From: Flavobacterium sp. 11
GTDB taxonomy: Bacteria; Bacteroidota; Bacteroidia; Flavobacteriales; Flavobacteriaceae
Assembly: GCF_002754315.1 (NCBI RefSeq)
Contig: NZ_PEFE01000001.1
Location: 930,001-994,000 of the forward strand
DNA: 64,000 nt
Direction of reading: 5' to 3'
How positions within the stretch are numbered: position 1 is the first letter of the stretch; each line of letters opens with the position of its first letter. Below, piece by piece: positions 34,140-42,096 of the stretch. The notes beneath the pieces are model-generated. The model did not search any database and was not told the DNA's origin. It saw only the letters and a list, made by a program, of their open reading frames with translations. A program made the translations under genes and the position numbers.

Positions 34140-35645
34140 ATGTCTAAACAAGTTCGGGTGCGTTTTGCACCAAGTCCAACTGGACCTTTACATATTGGCG
34201 GAGTTCGTACCGCATTATTCAATTATTTGTTTGCCAAAAAAAACAATGGGGTTTTCTTCCTGAGAATTGAAGATACGGATCAAAATCGTTTTGTTCCAGG
34301 AGCCGAAGAATATATCATGGAAGCACTGGAATGGTTAGGAATTGCACCAGATGAGACCATTGGTAAAAATGAAAAATTTGGTCCATACCGTCAAAGCGAA
34401 AGAAAAGATTTGTACCAACAATATGCTGCTGAATTAATCAATTCCGGGAATGCGTATTATGCTTTTGATACAGCAGAAGCTTTGGATGCAGCAAGAAAAC
34501 TAGAAGAAGAACAAGGAAAAACCTTTATATACAATCATACTAACAGAGAAAAACTGGACACTTCGTTAGTGATTTCTGCAGACGAAACTGCTAAAAGAAT
34601 TGCTGCTGGAGAACATTATGTCATCCGTTTTAAAACTCCGGTGAACGAAACGTTGCATTTGCATGACATTATTCGTGGTGATGTGAAATTTGAAACGAAT
34701 CTTTTGGATGATAAAGTATTGTTCAAAAGTGACGGAATGCCAACCTATCATTTGGCTAATATTGTGGATGATCATTTAATGGAAACGTCTCACGTAATTC
34801 GTGGTGAAGAATGGTTGCCATCAATGCCATTGCACGTTTTATTGTACAGAGCATTTGGTTGGGAAGCACCAGAATTTGCACATTTACCTTTGATTATGAA
34901 ACCTGTTGGAAACGGAAAATTATCCAAACGTGATGGTGACAAAATGGGATTTCCTGTATTTCCATTGGATTGGAAAACCGCAGAAGGCGTTTCATCAGGT
35001 TACAGAGAAAAAGGATTTTTCCCGGAAGCAGTAATCAACTTTTTAGCGTTATTGGGTTGGAATGACGGAACCGATAAAGAATTATTCTCGCTGGAAGAAT
35101 TAGTTGCAGCATTTGACTTGAACAGAGTTCATAAAGCTGGGGCTAAATTTGATCCGGAAAAAAACAAATGGTTCAATCACCAATATTTAATCAAGCAAGA
35201 AGATGCAACTTTGGCGAAAGCCTATGCTCCTATTTTGGCTGAAAAAGGGTTTTCTGTAGCTGATACTGTTCTAACAAAAGTGGTTTCTTTAATCAAAGAA
35301 CGTGCACATTTTGTTTCTGAATTTTGGGAAATGAGTGATTTCTTTTTTGTGGCTCCAACAGCGTATGATGAAAAAGCCAGCAAAAACTGGAATTCAGCAA
35401 CTCCGGTATTGATGCAGGAATTAATTTCTGTTGTGGAAGAAATCACTGATTTCACTTCTATGAATATCGAAACGATTGTGAAAGACTGGATGACTAAAAA
35501 TGAAATTGGAATGGGAAAAGTAATGCAACCATTTCGTTTGAGTTTGGTTGGAGCGCTGAAAGGTCCTCACCTATTTGATATCGTTGAAGTAATTGGAAAA
35601 GACGAAACGATAAAAAGAATTCAAAAAGCGATAGCGACTTTGTAG
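34140..35645 (+). CDS. gltX: Glutamyl-tRNA synthetase
   Basis: This 501-residue class I synthetase starts MSKQVRVRFAPSPTGPLHIGG, with the HIGH-like motif in PSPTGPLHIGGVRTALFNYLFA, and has the KMSKS-like motif NGKLSKRDGDKMGFPVF (about residue 260). EDTDQNRFVPGAEEYIMEALEWLGI is typical of GluRS. It charges tRNA-Glu. A TTG nine codons earlier (34113) is in frame, but the ATG at 34140 gives the universally conserved start. A -7-like TATCTTCG (34116-34123) lies inside that extension. Confidence 0.96.
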   Translation: MSKQVRVRFAPSPTGPLHIGGVRTALFNYLFAKKNNGVFFLRIEDTDQNRFVPGAEEYIMEALEWLGIAPDETIGKNEKFGPYRQSERKDLYQQYAAELINSGNAYYAFDTAEALDAARKLEEEQGKTFIYNHTNREKLDTSLVISADETAKRIAAGEHYVIRFKTPVNETLHLHDIIRGDVKFETNLLDDKVLFKSDGMPTYHLANIVDDHLMETSHVIRGEEWLPSMPLHVLLYRAFGWEAPEFAHLPLIMKPVGNGKLSKRDGDKMGFPVFPLDWKTAEGVSSGYREKGFFPEAVINFLALLGWNDGTDKELFSLEELVAAFDLNRVHKAGAKFDPEKNKWFNHQYLIKQEDATLAKAYAPILAEKGFSVADTVLTKVVSLIKERAHFVSEFWEMSDFFFVAPTAYDEKASKNWNSATPVLMQELISVVEEITDFTSMNIETIVKDWMTKNEIGMGKVMQPFRLSLVGALKGPHLFDIVEVIGKDETIKRIQKAIATL

Positions 35646-35670
35646 TTTTTAAACACAAAGTTATCCAAGA

Positions 35671-35714
35671 AAGGCTCAAAGTTCACTAAATAAACCTAGT
35701 GAACTTTGAGCCTT
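35671..35714. terminator. Long hairpin terminator between gltX and an outer-membrane protein gene
   Basis: AAGGCTCAAAGTTCACT (35671-35687) and AGTGAACTTTGAGCCTT (35698-35714) pair perfectly over 17 bases around a 10-base loop. It lies between two convergent genes. No strong T run follows, so its efficiency is uncertain. Confidence 0.7.
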
Positions 35715-35739
35715 CTACTTAATACTCTTATGTGATTAG

Positions 35740-36381
35740 CTACAAATAAATAATCAAATTCCCGTTTAGTATTCCTGGATTGCCTTTGAAATTTACTCCT
35801 AAATTCTTGTTGTTCAAGTTTTCAAGCATGTTATTGACACCATATTGATAGGAAACATTGGCTCTGAAATGACGAACACCAAACGTGATTCCAACTGTTG
35901 GATAAAAATTAAAATTAGAAATCTCTCTAATATCTTTGGCTAACAACGTTGTACCAGATATAACATTATTTTCATCTGTATTATCAATATTTAATTTTCC
36001 ATTTACTTGAACAATGGGTCCAAACTCAATACTCAAATGATTTTCAACAAGTTTATAACTCACTTGTAAAGACACTTGAGCTGACGCCAATTTATAGTTA
36101 ACATCTTCCTTAGCCAAAGTAAAAGTGTTTGTTGCAACAGAAAAATTATTCTCGCTAAATTGAATGTTATACACCATGTCCCAATTATTATAGAAATTTC
36201 CCCGCATAGAAAGTCCGGCATTCCAACCCAATTCAGGTTTAGTTTGGAAATTATCAGTGTTCAAGGTAAATTGATTGACTCCAAAACTGATTCCTATCCT
36301 ATTTGAATCCCTGTATTTATATTGGGAAAAGGCTGTTATGGAAATGAAAACAAAAAATAAAGTAAACGATATCTTTCTCAT
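35740..36381 (-). CDS. Outer-membrane beta-barrel protein (PorT-like), function unknown
   Basis: This 213-residue protein has a signal peptide (FFVFISITAFSQ, cleavage near residue 20) followed by about eight amphipathic strands (RIGISFGVNQFTLN, LGWNAGLSMRGNFY, MVYNIQFSENNFSV, SAQVSLQVSYKL, SIEFGPIVQVNG, FYPTVGITFGVRHF, ANVSYQYGVNNM). It ends in GNLIIYL, a C-terminal strand with aromatic and hydrophobic residues suited to BAM insertion. This fits a small outer-membrane barrel. It is convergent with gltX and has no obvious partner gene. Confidence 0.7.
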   Translation of the reverse strand: MRKISFTLFFVFISITAFSQYKYRDSNRIGISFGVNQFTLNTDNFQTKPELGWNAGLSMRGNFYNNWDMVYNIQFSENNFSVATNTFTLAKEDVNYKLASAQVSLQVSYKLVENHLSIEFGPIVQVNGKLNIDNTDENNVISGTTLLAKDIREISNFNFYPTVGITFGVRHFRANVSYQYGVNNMLENLNNKNLGVNFKGNPGILNGNLIIYL

Positions 36382-36460
36382 ATAATTGAAATTTACAAAG
36401 ACAAACCTAAAGTTTTTTTGTAAATTGTGAGATAATTTTTAACTAAAAACAAAAAATATT

Positions 36461-37450
36461 ATGAATATTGCGTTAATTATCCTACTAGTCTTTGGGTTCT
36501 TTATTTTACTGTCTTCTTTTTTTACGGTAAAACAACAAACAGCTGTTGTTGTAGAACGATTTGGAAAATTTTTAAGTATCAGACAATCCGGTTTGCATTT
36601 AAAGATTCCTTTGATAGATAGAATTGCAGGACGTGTGAATCTAAAAATTCAACAATTAGACGTTATCATTGAAACAAAAACTAAAGATAACGTTTTTGTT
36701 AAGCTTAAAGTTTCAGTTCAATTTATGGTTATTAAAGAGACCGTTTATGATGCTTTTTATAAACTGGAATATCCACACGATCAAATTACTTCTTATGTAT
36801 TTGATGTCGTTCGTGCCGAAGTTCCAAAATTAAAATTGGACGATGTTTTTGAAAGAAAAGATGATATTGCCATTGCTGTAAAAAGAGAATTGAATGAAGC
36901 CATGACTACTTACGGATACACGATTATCAATACTTTGGTAACAGATATTGATCCGGATATTCAAGTGAAAAATGCCATGAATAGAATTAATGCTGCTGAT
37001 AGAGAAAAAACGGTAGCTGAATTTGAAGCTGAAGCATCAAGAATTAGAATTGTAGCCAAAGCCGAAGCTGAAGCCGAAAGCAAAAGATTACAAGGACAAG
37101 GTATTGCGAACCAAAGAAGAGAAATTGCCAAAGGTTTAGTGGAAAGTGTAGATGTTTTGAACAGAGTTGGGATAAATTCTCAGGAAGCTTCAGCATTGAT
37201 TGTAGTGACACAACATTATGATACACTGCAAGCTATTGGCGCTGACGCAAATTCTAATCTGATTTTATTGCCTAATTCTCCACAAGCTGGAAGTGACATG
37301 CTCAACAATATGATTGCTTCGTTCAGTGCTTCCAATCAAGTGGGTGAATTGATGAAAAAAAGAGGTGAAAAAGGAACTTCAAGAAGAGAAAAAAATATAG
37401 AAATTCCTGAAAAACCAGAAACTCCAGAAAGCCCGGAAACAGAAGAATAA
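36461..37450 (+). CDS. SPFH/Band 7 (stomatin/prohibitin-like) membrane protein
   Basis: This 329-residue protein has an N-terminal membrane helix (about residues 3-22, LIILLVFGFFILLSSFFTV). The SPFH domain follows at about 25-185 (QQTAVVVERFGKFLSIRQSGLHLKIPLIDRI, DVIIETKTKDNVFVKLKVSVQF, YVFDVVRAEVPKLKLDDVFERKD), then a coiled-coil of about 70 residues rich in Ala/Glu (AEFEAEASRIRIVAKAEAEAE) and LIVVTQHYDTLQAIGADANSN. Such proteins form oligomeric membrane microdomain scaffolds. It ends in a Pro/Glu-rich tail (PEKPETPESPETEE). A terminator hairpin follows. Confidence 0.92.
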   Translation: MNIALIILLVFGFFILLSSFFTVKQQTAVVVERFGKFLSIRQSGLHLKIPLIDRIAGRVNLKIQQLDVIIETKTKDNVFVKLKVSVQFMVIKETVYDAFYKLEYPHDQITSYVFDVVRAEVPKLKLDDVFERKDDIAIAVKRELNEAMTTYGYTIINTLVTDIDPDIQVKNAMNRINAADREKTVAEFEAEASRIRIVAKAEAEAESKRLQGQGIANQRREIAKGLVESVDVLNRVGINSQEASALIVVTQHYDTLQAIGADANSNLILLPNSPQAGSDMLNNMIASFSASNQVGELMKKRGEKGTSRREKNIEIPEKPETPESPETEE

Positions 37451-37465
37451 TTTACTAGAATTCAT

Positions 37466-37495
37466 AAAAAAAGAGGCTTAATTGCCTCTTTTTAT
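37466..37495. terminator. Bidirectional terminator after the SPFH gene
   Basis: AAAAAGAGGC and GCCTCTTTTT pair around a six-base loop that contains the stop codon of the convergent minus-strand gene (37478-37480). Confidence 0.85.
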
Positions 37496-37732
37496 TTTTT
37501 TAATCCATTTGATTACGTACGGTAATGCAATGTTTAAGATTGTTCCGTAAGACCCTGAAAAGGCCGATAAAGAAGAACCAACAACTCCACTTACTAGATT
37601 CATTGGTGTTATGCTTTCTTTTGTTTTTTGAAAACCATAAGCCAATTTCTGATAACTGATTTCTTGTTCAATCTTTAAAATTTCAAGTTCCCTTTCAATT
37701 TGAGCATACGAAGAATATTTTTTGGTTTCCAT
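37478..37732 (-). CDS. Small protein of DUF6327 type
   Basis: This 84-residue protein starts with a charged helix (SSYAQIERELEILKIEQEISYQKLAYGFQKT) and ends with a hydrophobic Gly/Ser-rich stretch (MNLVSGVVGSSLSAFSGSYGTILNIALPYVIKWIKKIKRG). It follows the holin-like gene after three bases and the YtxH-like gene further up, a trio I recall from Flavobacteria. Function unknown. Confidence 0.65.
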   Translation of the reverse strand: METKKYSSYAQIERELEILKIEQEISYQKLAYGFQKTKESITPMNLVSGVVGSSLSAFSGSYGTILNIALPYVIKWIKKIKRGN

Positions 37733-37735
37733 AAG

Positions 37736-38086
37736 TTAGTCGTTAAAAAATATTTCTGAAAATTTCTCTAAAATTGGTCCTTCAACGATTTTATCTTTTA
37801 TAGAAAATAAAATTCCTGTAATCACAAGATAAACTCCTCCAACGATTAAAAATCCCAAAGCGTAACTATCTAAAGCGATACCTATAGCTAACGCAGCGGC
37901 AACAGAACAAAACAATAAAACCATACTGAAACACAATAAAATCAATGAAAATTTTATGATCATCGTTGTTGATTTCATTGCAACCTTGAAACCCCACAAT
38001 TTATAATACGCCACAGTACTTTCTAAATAAGCTTTGGCTTGTTCTTGAATGTTTTCTGTATTTTCTTTTAGTTCTTCAAAGGCCAT
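37736..38086 (-). CDS. Holin-like (YqjE/phage holin family) membrane protein
   Basis: This 116-residue protein has an N-terminal charged helix (FEELKENTENIQEQAKAYLESTVAYYKLWGFKV). Two membrane helices follow at about residues 45-70 (TMIIKFSLILLCFSMVLLFCSVAA) and 75-95 (ALGFLIVGGVYLVITGILFSI), the pattern of YqjE/holin-like proteins found with YtxH. There is no phage context here, so a phage origin is unlikely. It is in one transcription unit with its neighbours. Confidence 0.75.
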   Translation of the reverse strand: MAFEELKENTENIQEQAKAYLESTVAYYKLWGFKVAMKSTTMIIKFSLILLCFSMVLLFCSVAAALAIGIALDSYALGFLIVGGVYLVITGILFSIKDKIVEGPILEKFSEIFFND

Positions 38087-38126
38087 GGATTTGTTTTTAG
38101 GATTTGATACAATAGGTAAATCAAAA

Positions 38127-38456
38127 TTATTTTTGAAGTTTTGCGTTCTGCCTCTTTAGCTCCGCTAATTTTTCTTCTAAGAATGAAATTACATCTTCGG
38201 TCTTGTGACTCATATTTGAAACTAGTTCTTCATAAGTTTCTTCTAAATCAAATTTTGCACTTGTGAATTTATCTTTCAATTCTAAAGATGCATTGTCCAA
38301 TTTATTTTTTAATTCACATTTAACATCATCAAAACCATCTTTAATTTTTCCTCTTGTTTTAGAACCTTTATCCGGAGCAAATAAAATTCCGATTCCAGCT
38401 CCGATAGCTGCTCCTGTCAAAAGAGCCAATAATGTATTTCCCGTATTATTCGACAT
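38127..38456 (-). CDS. YtxH-like general stress protein
   Basis: This 109-residue protein starts with a Gly/Ala membrane segment (NTLLALLTGAAIGAGIGILFAPDKGSKTRGKI). The APDKG..TR motif after the helix is the YtxH hallmark. A long charged helix (about residues 40-105) follows. YtxH-like proteins are induced by stress in some bacteria; the molecular role is unclear. It is first in the YtxH-holin-DUF6327 set on the minus strand. Confidence 0.85.
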   Translation of the reverse strand: MSNNTGNTLLALLTGAAIGAGIGILFAPDKGSKTRGKIKDGFDDVKCELKNKLDNASLELKDKFTSAKFDLEETYEELVSNMSHKTEDVISFLEEKLAELKRQNAKLQK

Positions 38457-38703
38457 GATTCTTAATTTTAAAAGTTTGTTTCATAAAGATACGGATTTAT
38501 TAACAACAACCCGTTAACAACTCGTTAAAGTGTAATTTTACAAGGCAAAAAGCAAATAAAAGCGAGCTGTTTAATGTTTATTTGAATTCTATATTGATTA
38601 TTATTTGTTTTAAAAAACTGCCTTAAAATCAATTTATGAACCTCGTTTTTAATTGGAAATAATTATTAAAAACACTTTTTTTATAAGAAATTACAATAAT
38701 AAT

Positions 38704-38730
38704 AAAAGCCCTCTAAGAAGAGAGCTTTTA
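38704..38730 (-). terminator. Terminator of glnS
   Basis: AAAAGCCCTCT and AGAGAGCTTTT pair around a short loop about 28 bases after the glnS stop on the minus strand. The remainder of the 300-base gap up to 38456 is AT-rich and holds no gene that I can see. Confidence 0.75.
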
Positions 38731-38758
38731 ATTGATAAAATCTATTTAAAAATAAATC

Positions 38759-40861
38759 TTAAAATTTAAGGTCATTTAATAATTGTAACACTTTTTCGTT
38801 TTTCTCGTTCGTTTTTAATTCTGAAAGTTGCGTTTCGAAAAGGCTGAAATTATTCAAATCATTTTGCAAATTTTCAACAGCTAAAATTCTAACGGCTGCC
38901 ATTTGACTTTTTAACGACATTGTGTATAATTTTGTCAAAGCTTCTTCTTCAATATCTTTTACTTGAACTTTATCTGAATGATGTAAAATCAAATTAGAAA
39001 ACAACAAGGAGTTATTGTCATTCTTGATATTTTTGACAATAGTCTGAATAATTAAACTGTAATTATCAATACTTTTTATGTTTTCAACAATGCTGTTTAA
39101 AATCAAAATCGCGTTGTTTTCATCCTTTTCTTTTACATATTTATTGATTTCTTTTTGAGTGTTCATCAATAAATTTTCCTCTTTTTTGCCTTTTTCTTCC
39201 CAAGCATCTTTCAATCCAACGGTTTTATTAAAGACAATTTTACCTTCGGTTGTATCTTTATCCACATTGAAATAACCCAAACGTTGAAACTGGAATTTCT
39301 CTCCAGATTGAACCGTTGCTAAACTTGGTTCTACAAATCCTTTTACAATTTGTAACGAACTTGGATTCATAAATTCTAAGAAATTTTTCTCTTTATGACT
39401 GTCTGGTGCTTCATCAATAAACAAGCGATCATAGAGACGAACTTCTGTTTCTAAAGCATGTTGAATAGAAACCCAGTGCAAGGTTCCAGCCACTTTCCTT
39501 TGACTGGCTTCACTCCCACTTCCGCTTCTGCTGTCTTCATCATACGTTACATGAATCTCCGTAATAGTTCCAGCTGCATCTTTTATAACACTTTCTCCTT
39601 TAATGATATACGCATTTTTAAGACGTACTTCTCGGCCTAAACTCAATCGGAAAAACTTCGCGGGAGCATCTTCTAAAAAGTCTTCTCTTTCAATAAATAA
39701 TTCTTTTGAAAAAGGAACTTTTCTAAATCCTGCACTTTCATCTTCCTGATTATTTTCGGCTTCCAGCCATTCTTCTTTATCTTCCGGATAATTAGTAATT
39801 ACTAATTTTATCGGATCTAAAACCGCCATAACTCTTGGAGCAGTTTTATTCAAATCTTCGCGCAAGCAAAATTCCAAAAGTGAAAAATCGATTATATTTT
39901 CTCTTTTGGCAACACCAATAATATCACAAAACTTACGAATAGAATTAGCTGTATAGCCTCTTCTTCTTAATCCGGAAATCGTTGGCATTCTTGGATCATC
40001 CCAACCATTAACTATATTTTCCTGTACCAATTGCAACAGTTTTCGCTTGCTCATTACAGTGTAATTCAAGTTCAAACGCGCAAATTCATATTGATGTGGT
40101 TTTACTTTTGAGTCATCATAAATTTGGTCCAAAAACCAGTTGTATAATTCTCTGTGCATAACAAATTCTAACGTACAGATAGAATGCGAAATTTGTTCTA
40201 TATAATCACTTTCTCCGTGTGCGAAATCATACATTGGATAGATTTTCCAATCGTTTCCTGTTCTGTGGTGATGACGGTGTAAAACACGATACATTAATGG
40301 ATCACGCATCAACATATTAGTCGAAGTCATATCAATTTTAGCACGTAAAACATGGCTTCCTTCCTCAAAATCTCCATTTTTCATTCCTTCGAACAAAGTA
40401 AGATTTTCTTCGATAGAACGGTTTCTGTAAGGTCCATCAACTCCAGGTTGTGTGGGTGTTCCTTTTTGCGCAGCCATATCCTCTGAAGATTGACTGTCAA
40501 TATAAGCTTTACCGTTTTTAATCATTTTTACAGCCCAATCATATAATTGTTGGAAGTAATCAGAAGCATATCGTTCTTCGGCCCAATTGAAGCCCAACCA
40601 TTGCAAATCTTCTTTTATGGCATCTACATATTCCTGCTCTTCTTTGGCAGGATTTGTATCGTCAAAACGTAAGTTAACTGGCGCATTGTACTTTAATCCC
40701 AATCCAAAATTCAAGCAAATCGATTTGGCATGACCTATGTGTAAATACCCATTAGGTTCTGGTGGAAAACGGAAACGTAATTTATCTTGGGGAAAACCGT
40801 TTGATAAACTGTCTTCTATGATTTGTTCTATAAAATGGAGTGATTTTTCTTCAGTTGACAT
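38759..40861 (-). CDS. glnS: Glutaminyl-tRNA synthetase with C-terminal extension
   Basis: This 700-residue class I synthetase has the HIGH-like signature PPEPNGYLHIGHAKSICLNFGL (about residues 32-53), FDDTNPAKEEQEYVDAIKEDLQWLGF, and the MSK-type signature VMSKRKLLQLV (about 270). The Gln-specific anticodon-binding beta-barrels span about 340-560. About 130 further residues (from roughly 570) are a helical, Asn/Lys-rich extension (NTQKEINKYVKEKDENNAILILNSIVENI...). E. coli GlnRS is about 550 residues. The extension may be a degenerate YqeY-like or HEAT-like add-on; I cannot assign it. It charges tRNA-Gln. A -7 element TACCTTTG lies upstream on the minus strand (40880-40887). Confidence 0.93.
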   Translation of the reverse strand: MSTEEKSLHFIEQIIEDSLSNGFPQDKLRFRFPPEPNGYLHIGHAKSICLNFGLGLKYNAPVNLRFDDTNPAKEEQEYVDAIKEDLQWLGFNWAEERYASDYFQQLYDWAVKMIKNGKAYIDSQSSEDMAAQKGTPTQPGVDGPYRNRSIEENLTLFEGMKNGDFEEGSHVLRAKIDMTSTNMLMRDPLMYRVLHRHHHRTGNDWKIYPMYDFAHGESDYIEQISHSICTLEFVMHRELYNWFLDQIYDDSKVKPHQYEFARLNLNYTVMSKRKLLQLVQENIVNGWDDPRMPTISGLRRRGYTANSIRKFCDIIGVAKRENIIDFSLLEFCLREDLNKTAPRVMAVLDPIKLVITNYPEDKEEWLEAENNQEDESAGFRKVPFSKELFIEREDFLEDAPAKFFRLSLGREVRLKNAYIIKGESVIKDAAGTITEIHVTYDEDSRSGSGSEASQRKVAGTLHWVSIQHALETEVRLYDRLFIDEAPDSHKEKNFLEFMNPSSLQIVKGFVEPSLATVQSGEKFQFQRLGYFNVDKDTTEGKIVFNKTVGLKDAWEEKGKKEENLLMNTQKEINKYVKEKDENNAILILNSIVENIKSIDNYSLIIQTIVKNIKNDNNSLLFSNLILHHSDKVQVKDIEEEALTKLYTMSLKSQMAAVRILAVENLQNDLNNFSLFETQLSELKTNEKNEKVLQLLNDLKF

Positions 40862-40985
40862 TTTTTTGTTTTATTTTAGCAAAGGTAAAAAAGTTTAAGG
40901 TTTAATGTTTACTGTTTCCATAGAAACCTATGAAAAGTTAGCAATTCAGCTTTAAACTTTACGCTTTAAACAAAAAAATAAAATA

Positions 40986-41345
40986 ATGGGAATCATAAAA
41001 CTTAAAAATATAAGAACCTACTCCTACCACGGTTGTTTAATCGAGGAAGGAAAAATAGGGTCTGACTATACCGTAAATTTAGAAGTTAAGACTGATTTGA
41101 GAAAATCTAGTATCACGGATGATTTGAAGGATACCGTGGATTACGTGCTTTTAAATCGCATTGTTGTAGAAGAAATGGCTATTCGTTCGGACTTATTAGA
41201 ACATGTGGCACACCGAATCATAACTCGAATTTTTGAGGAAATTCCTGAGGTTTCCAGAATTATTGTTGCAGTTTCTAAACTCAATCCTCCTATTGGTGGT
41301 GATGTTGAAGCAGTTACTATAGAAATGGAAGAATATAGAAGTTAA
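40986..41345 (+). CDS. folB: Dihydroneopterin aldolase
   Basis: This 119-residue protein has GIIKLKNIRTYSYHGCLIEEGKIGSDYTVNLEV, where YHGC..EE matches the FolB active-site region, and DTVDYVLLNRIVVEEMAIRSDLLEHVAHRI with a conserved Tyr/Glu region. It ends VSKLNPPIGGDVEAVTIEMEE. It cleaves dihydroneopterin to hydroxymethyl-dihydropterin in folate synthesis. The length is typical for a single-domain FolB. It is divergent from glnS. Confidence 0.92.
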   Translation: MGIIKLKNIRTYSYHGCLIEEGKIGSDYTVNLEVKTDLRKSSITDDLKDTVDYVLLNRIVVEEMAIRSDLLEHVAHRIITRIFEEIPEVSRIIVAVSKLNPPIGGDVEAVTIEMEEYRS

Positions 41346-41385
41346 ATAAGAAATGTTTGAAAAGGATAAAAAAATATTTTTTGAA

Positions 41386-41422
41386 ACTTTTAAACTTTAA
41401 GCTTTTAAACTTTAAACTTTTT
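41386..41422 (+). repeat. Low-complexity AAACTTTAAGC/CTTTTAAACT repeat before tRNA-Cys
   Basis: Short direct repeats of CTTTTAAACTTTAA lie between folB and the tRNA gene. Similar sequence occurs upstream of folB near 40950. It is probably an expandable intergenic repeat. Confidence 0.5.
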
Positions 41423-41449
41423 AAGTACTTTTGCCATCCGTTTAACCAT

Positions 41450-41520
41450 GGCGTCGTGGCCGAGCGGCTAGGCTGGGCTCTGCAAAAGCTCCTACTCCGG
41501 TTCGAATCCGGACGATGCCT
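41450..41520 (+). tRNA. tRNA-Cys (anticodon GCA)
   Basis: The acceptor arm GGCGTCG pairs with CGATGCC (one G-U). The anticodon stem GGGCT/AGCTC holds the loop CTGCAAA with anticodon GCA. The T arm CCGGTTCGAATCCGG is canonical. The 3' CCA is not encoded. A tandem array containing copies of the T-loop follows directly. Confidence 0.93.
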
Positions 41521-41940
41521 CTAAAACCTTCAAAGTAATTTGGAGGTTTTTTTATGTCTAATTTTTAAGAAAAATTAAAAAAAGATATAGTTCGAATCCG
41601 TCCTGAAGCTTCGGGAGATGCCGCTAAAACCTTCAAGGAAACTTGGAGGTTTTTTTATGTCTAATTTTTAAGAAAAATTAAATAAAAAATATAGTTCGAA
41701 TCCGCAGAAAAATCTAAAACTTTCAAAGTAATTTGGAGGTTTTTTTATGTCTAATTTTTAAGAAAAATTAAATAAAGATATAGTTCGAATCCGCAGAAAA
41801 ATCTAAAACCTTCAAAGTAATTTGGAGGTTTTTTTATGTCTAATTTTTAAGAAAAATTAAATAAAAGATATAGTTCGAATCCGCAGAAAAATCTAAAACC
41901 TTCAAAGCAATTTGGAGGTTTTTTATGTCTAAATTATTAA
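41521..41940 (+). repeat. Tandem array of tRNA-Cys T-arm remnants and terminator units
   Basis: Four units of about 90 bases follow the tRNA. GTTCGAATCCG occurs at 41500 (the tRNA itself), 41590, 41694, 41783 and 41873, so the spacing is 90, 104, 89 and 90. Each unit also has a terminator-like hairpin (AAAACCTTCAAAGTAATTTG with its GGAGGTTTTTTT arm) and a TAATTTTT/AAAAATTA hairpin. The 104-base unit has an extra small palindrome CCTGAAGCTTCGGG. This makes five terminator hairpins in a row. No acceptor or anticodon arm is kept. Confidence 0.9.
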
Positions 41941-41941
41941 T

Positions 41942-41998
41942 CATTAAGAAATTAAGTTTCATTAAGATTTAGACTTAATTTTTCTTAATTTCTTAATG
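41942..41998. repeat. 15-bp inverted repeat after the tRNA array
   Basis: CATTAAGAAATTAAG (41942-41956) and CTTAATTTCTTAATG (41984-41998) are perfect inverted copies. An inner shorter pair ATTAAG/CTTAAT occurs between them. Confidence 0.7.
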
Positions 41999-42028
41999 GT
42001 TAAAAAAAAATGACTTAACTTTTTAAAT

Positions 42029-42073
42029 AAAAAAAGCCCTGACTCTAAATTAATTAGAATCAAGGCTTTTTTT
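42029..42073. terminator. Terminator before the LysE-type gene
   Basis: AAAAAAGCC and GGCTTTTTTT pair with TGA/TCA in an interrupted stem, between the plus-strand array and the minus-strand transporter gene. Confidence 0.75.
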
Positions 42074-42096
42074 ATTATTATAGAAATTATATTCTT

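Noticed and set aside
37736..38456. Prophage remnant suggested by the holin-like protein.
   Set aside because: No other phage gene is near; the YtxH/holin-like/DUF6327 set is a chromosomal envelope-stress arrangement.
41541..41568. Mini reading frame ATG TCT AAT TTT TAA after GGAGG in each array unit.
   Set aside because: The GGAGG belongs to the terminator arm, Bacteroidota rarely depend on strong Shine-Dalgarno sites, and a four-codon frame is not convincing.
41521..41940. Possible CRISPR array (regular repeats of about 90 bases).
   Set aside because: The whole unit is conserved and there are no unique spacers between short repeats; there are no cas genes nearby.
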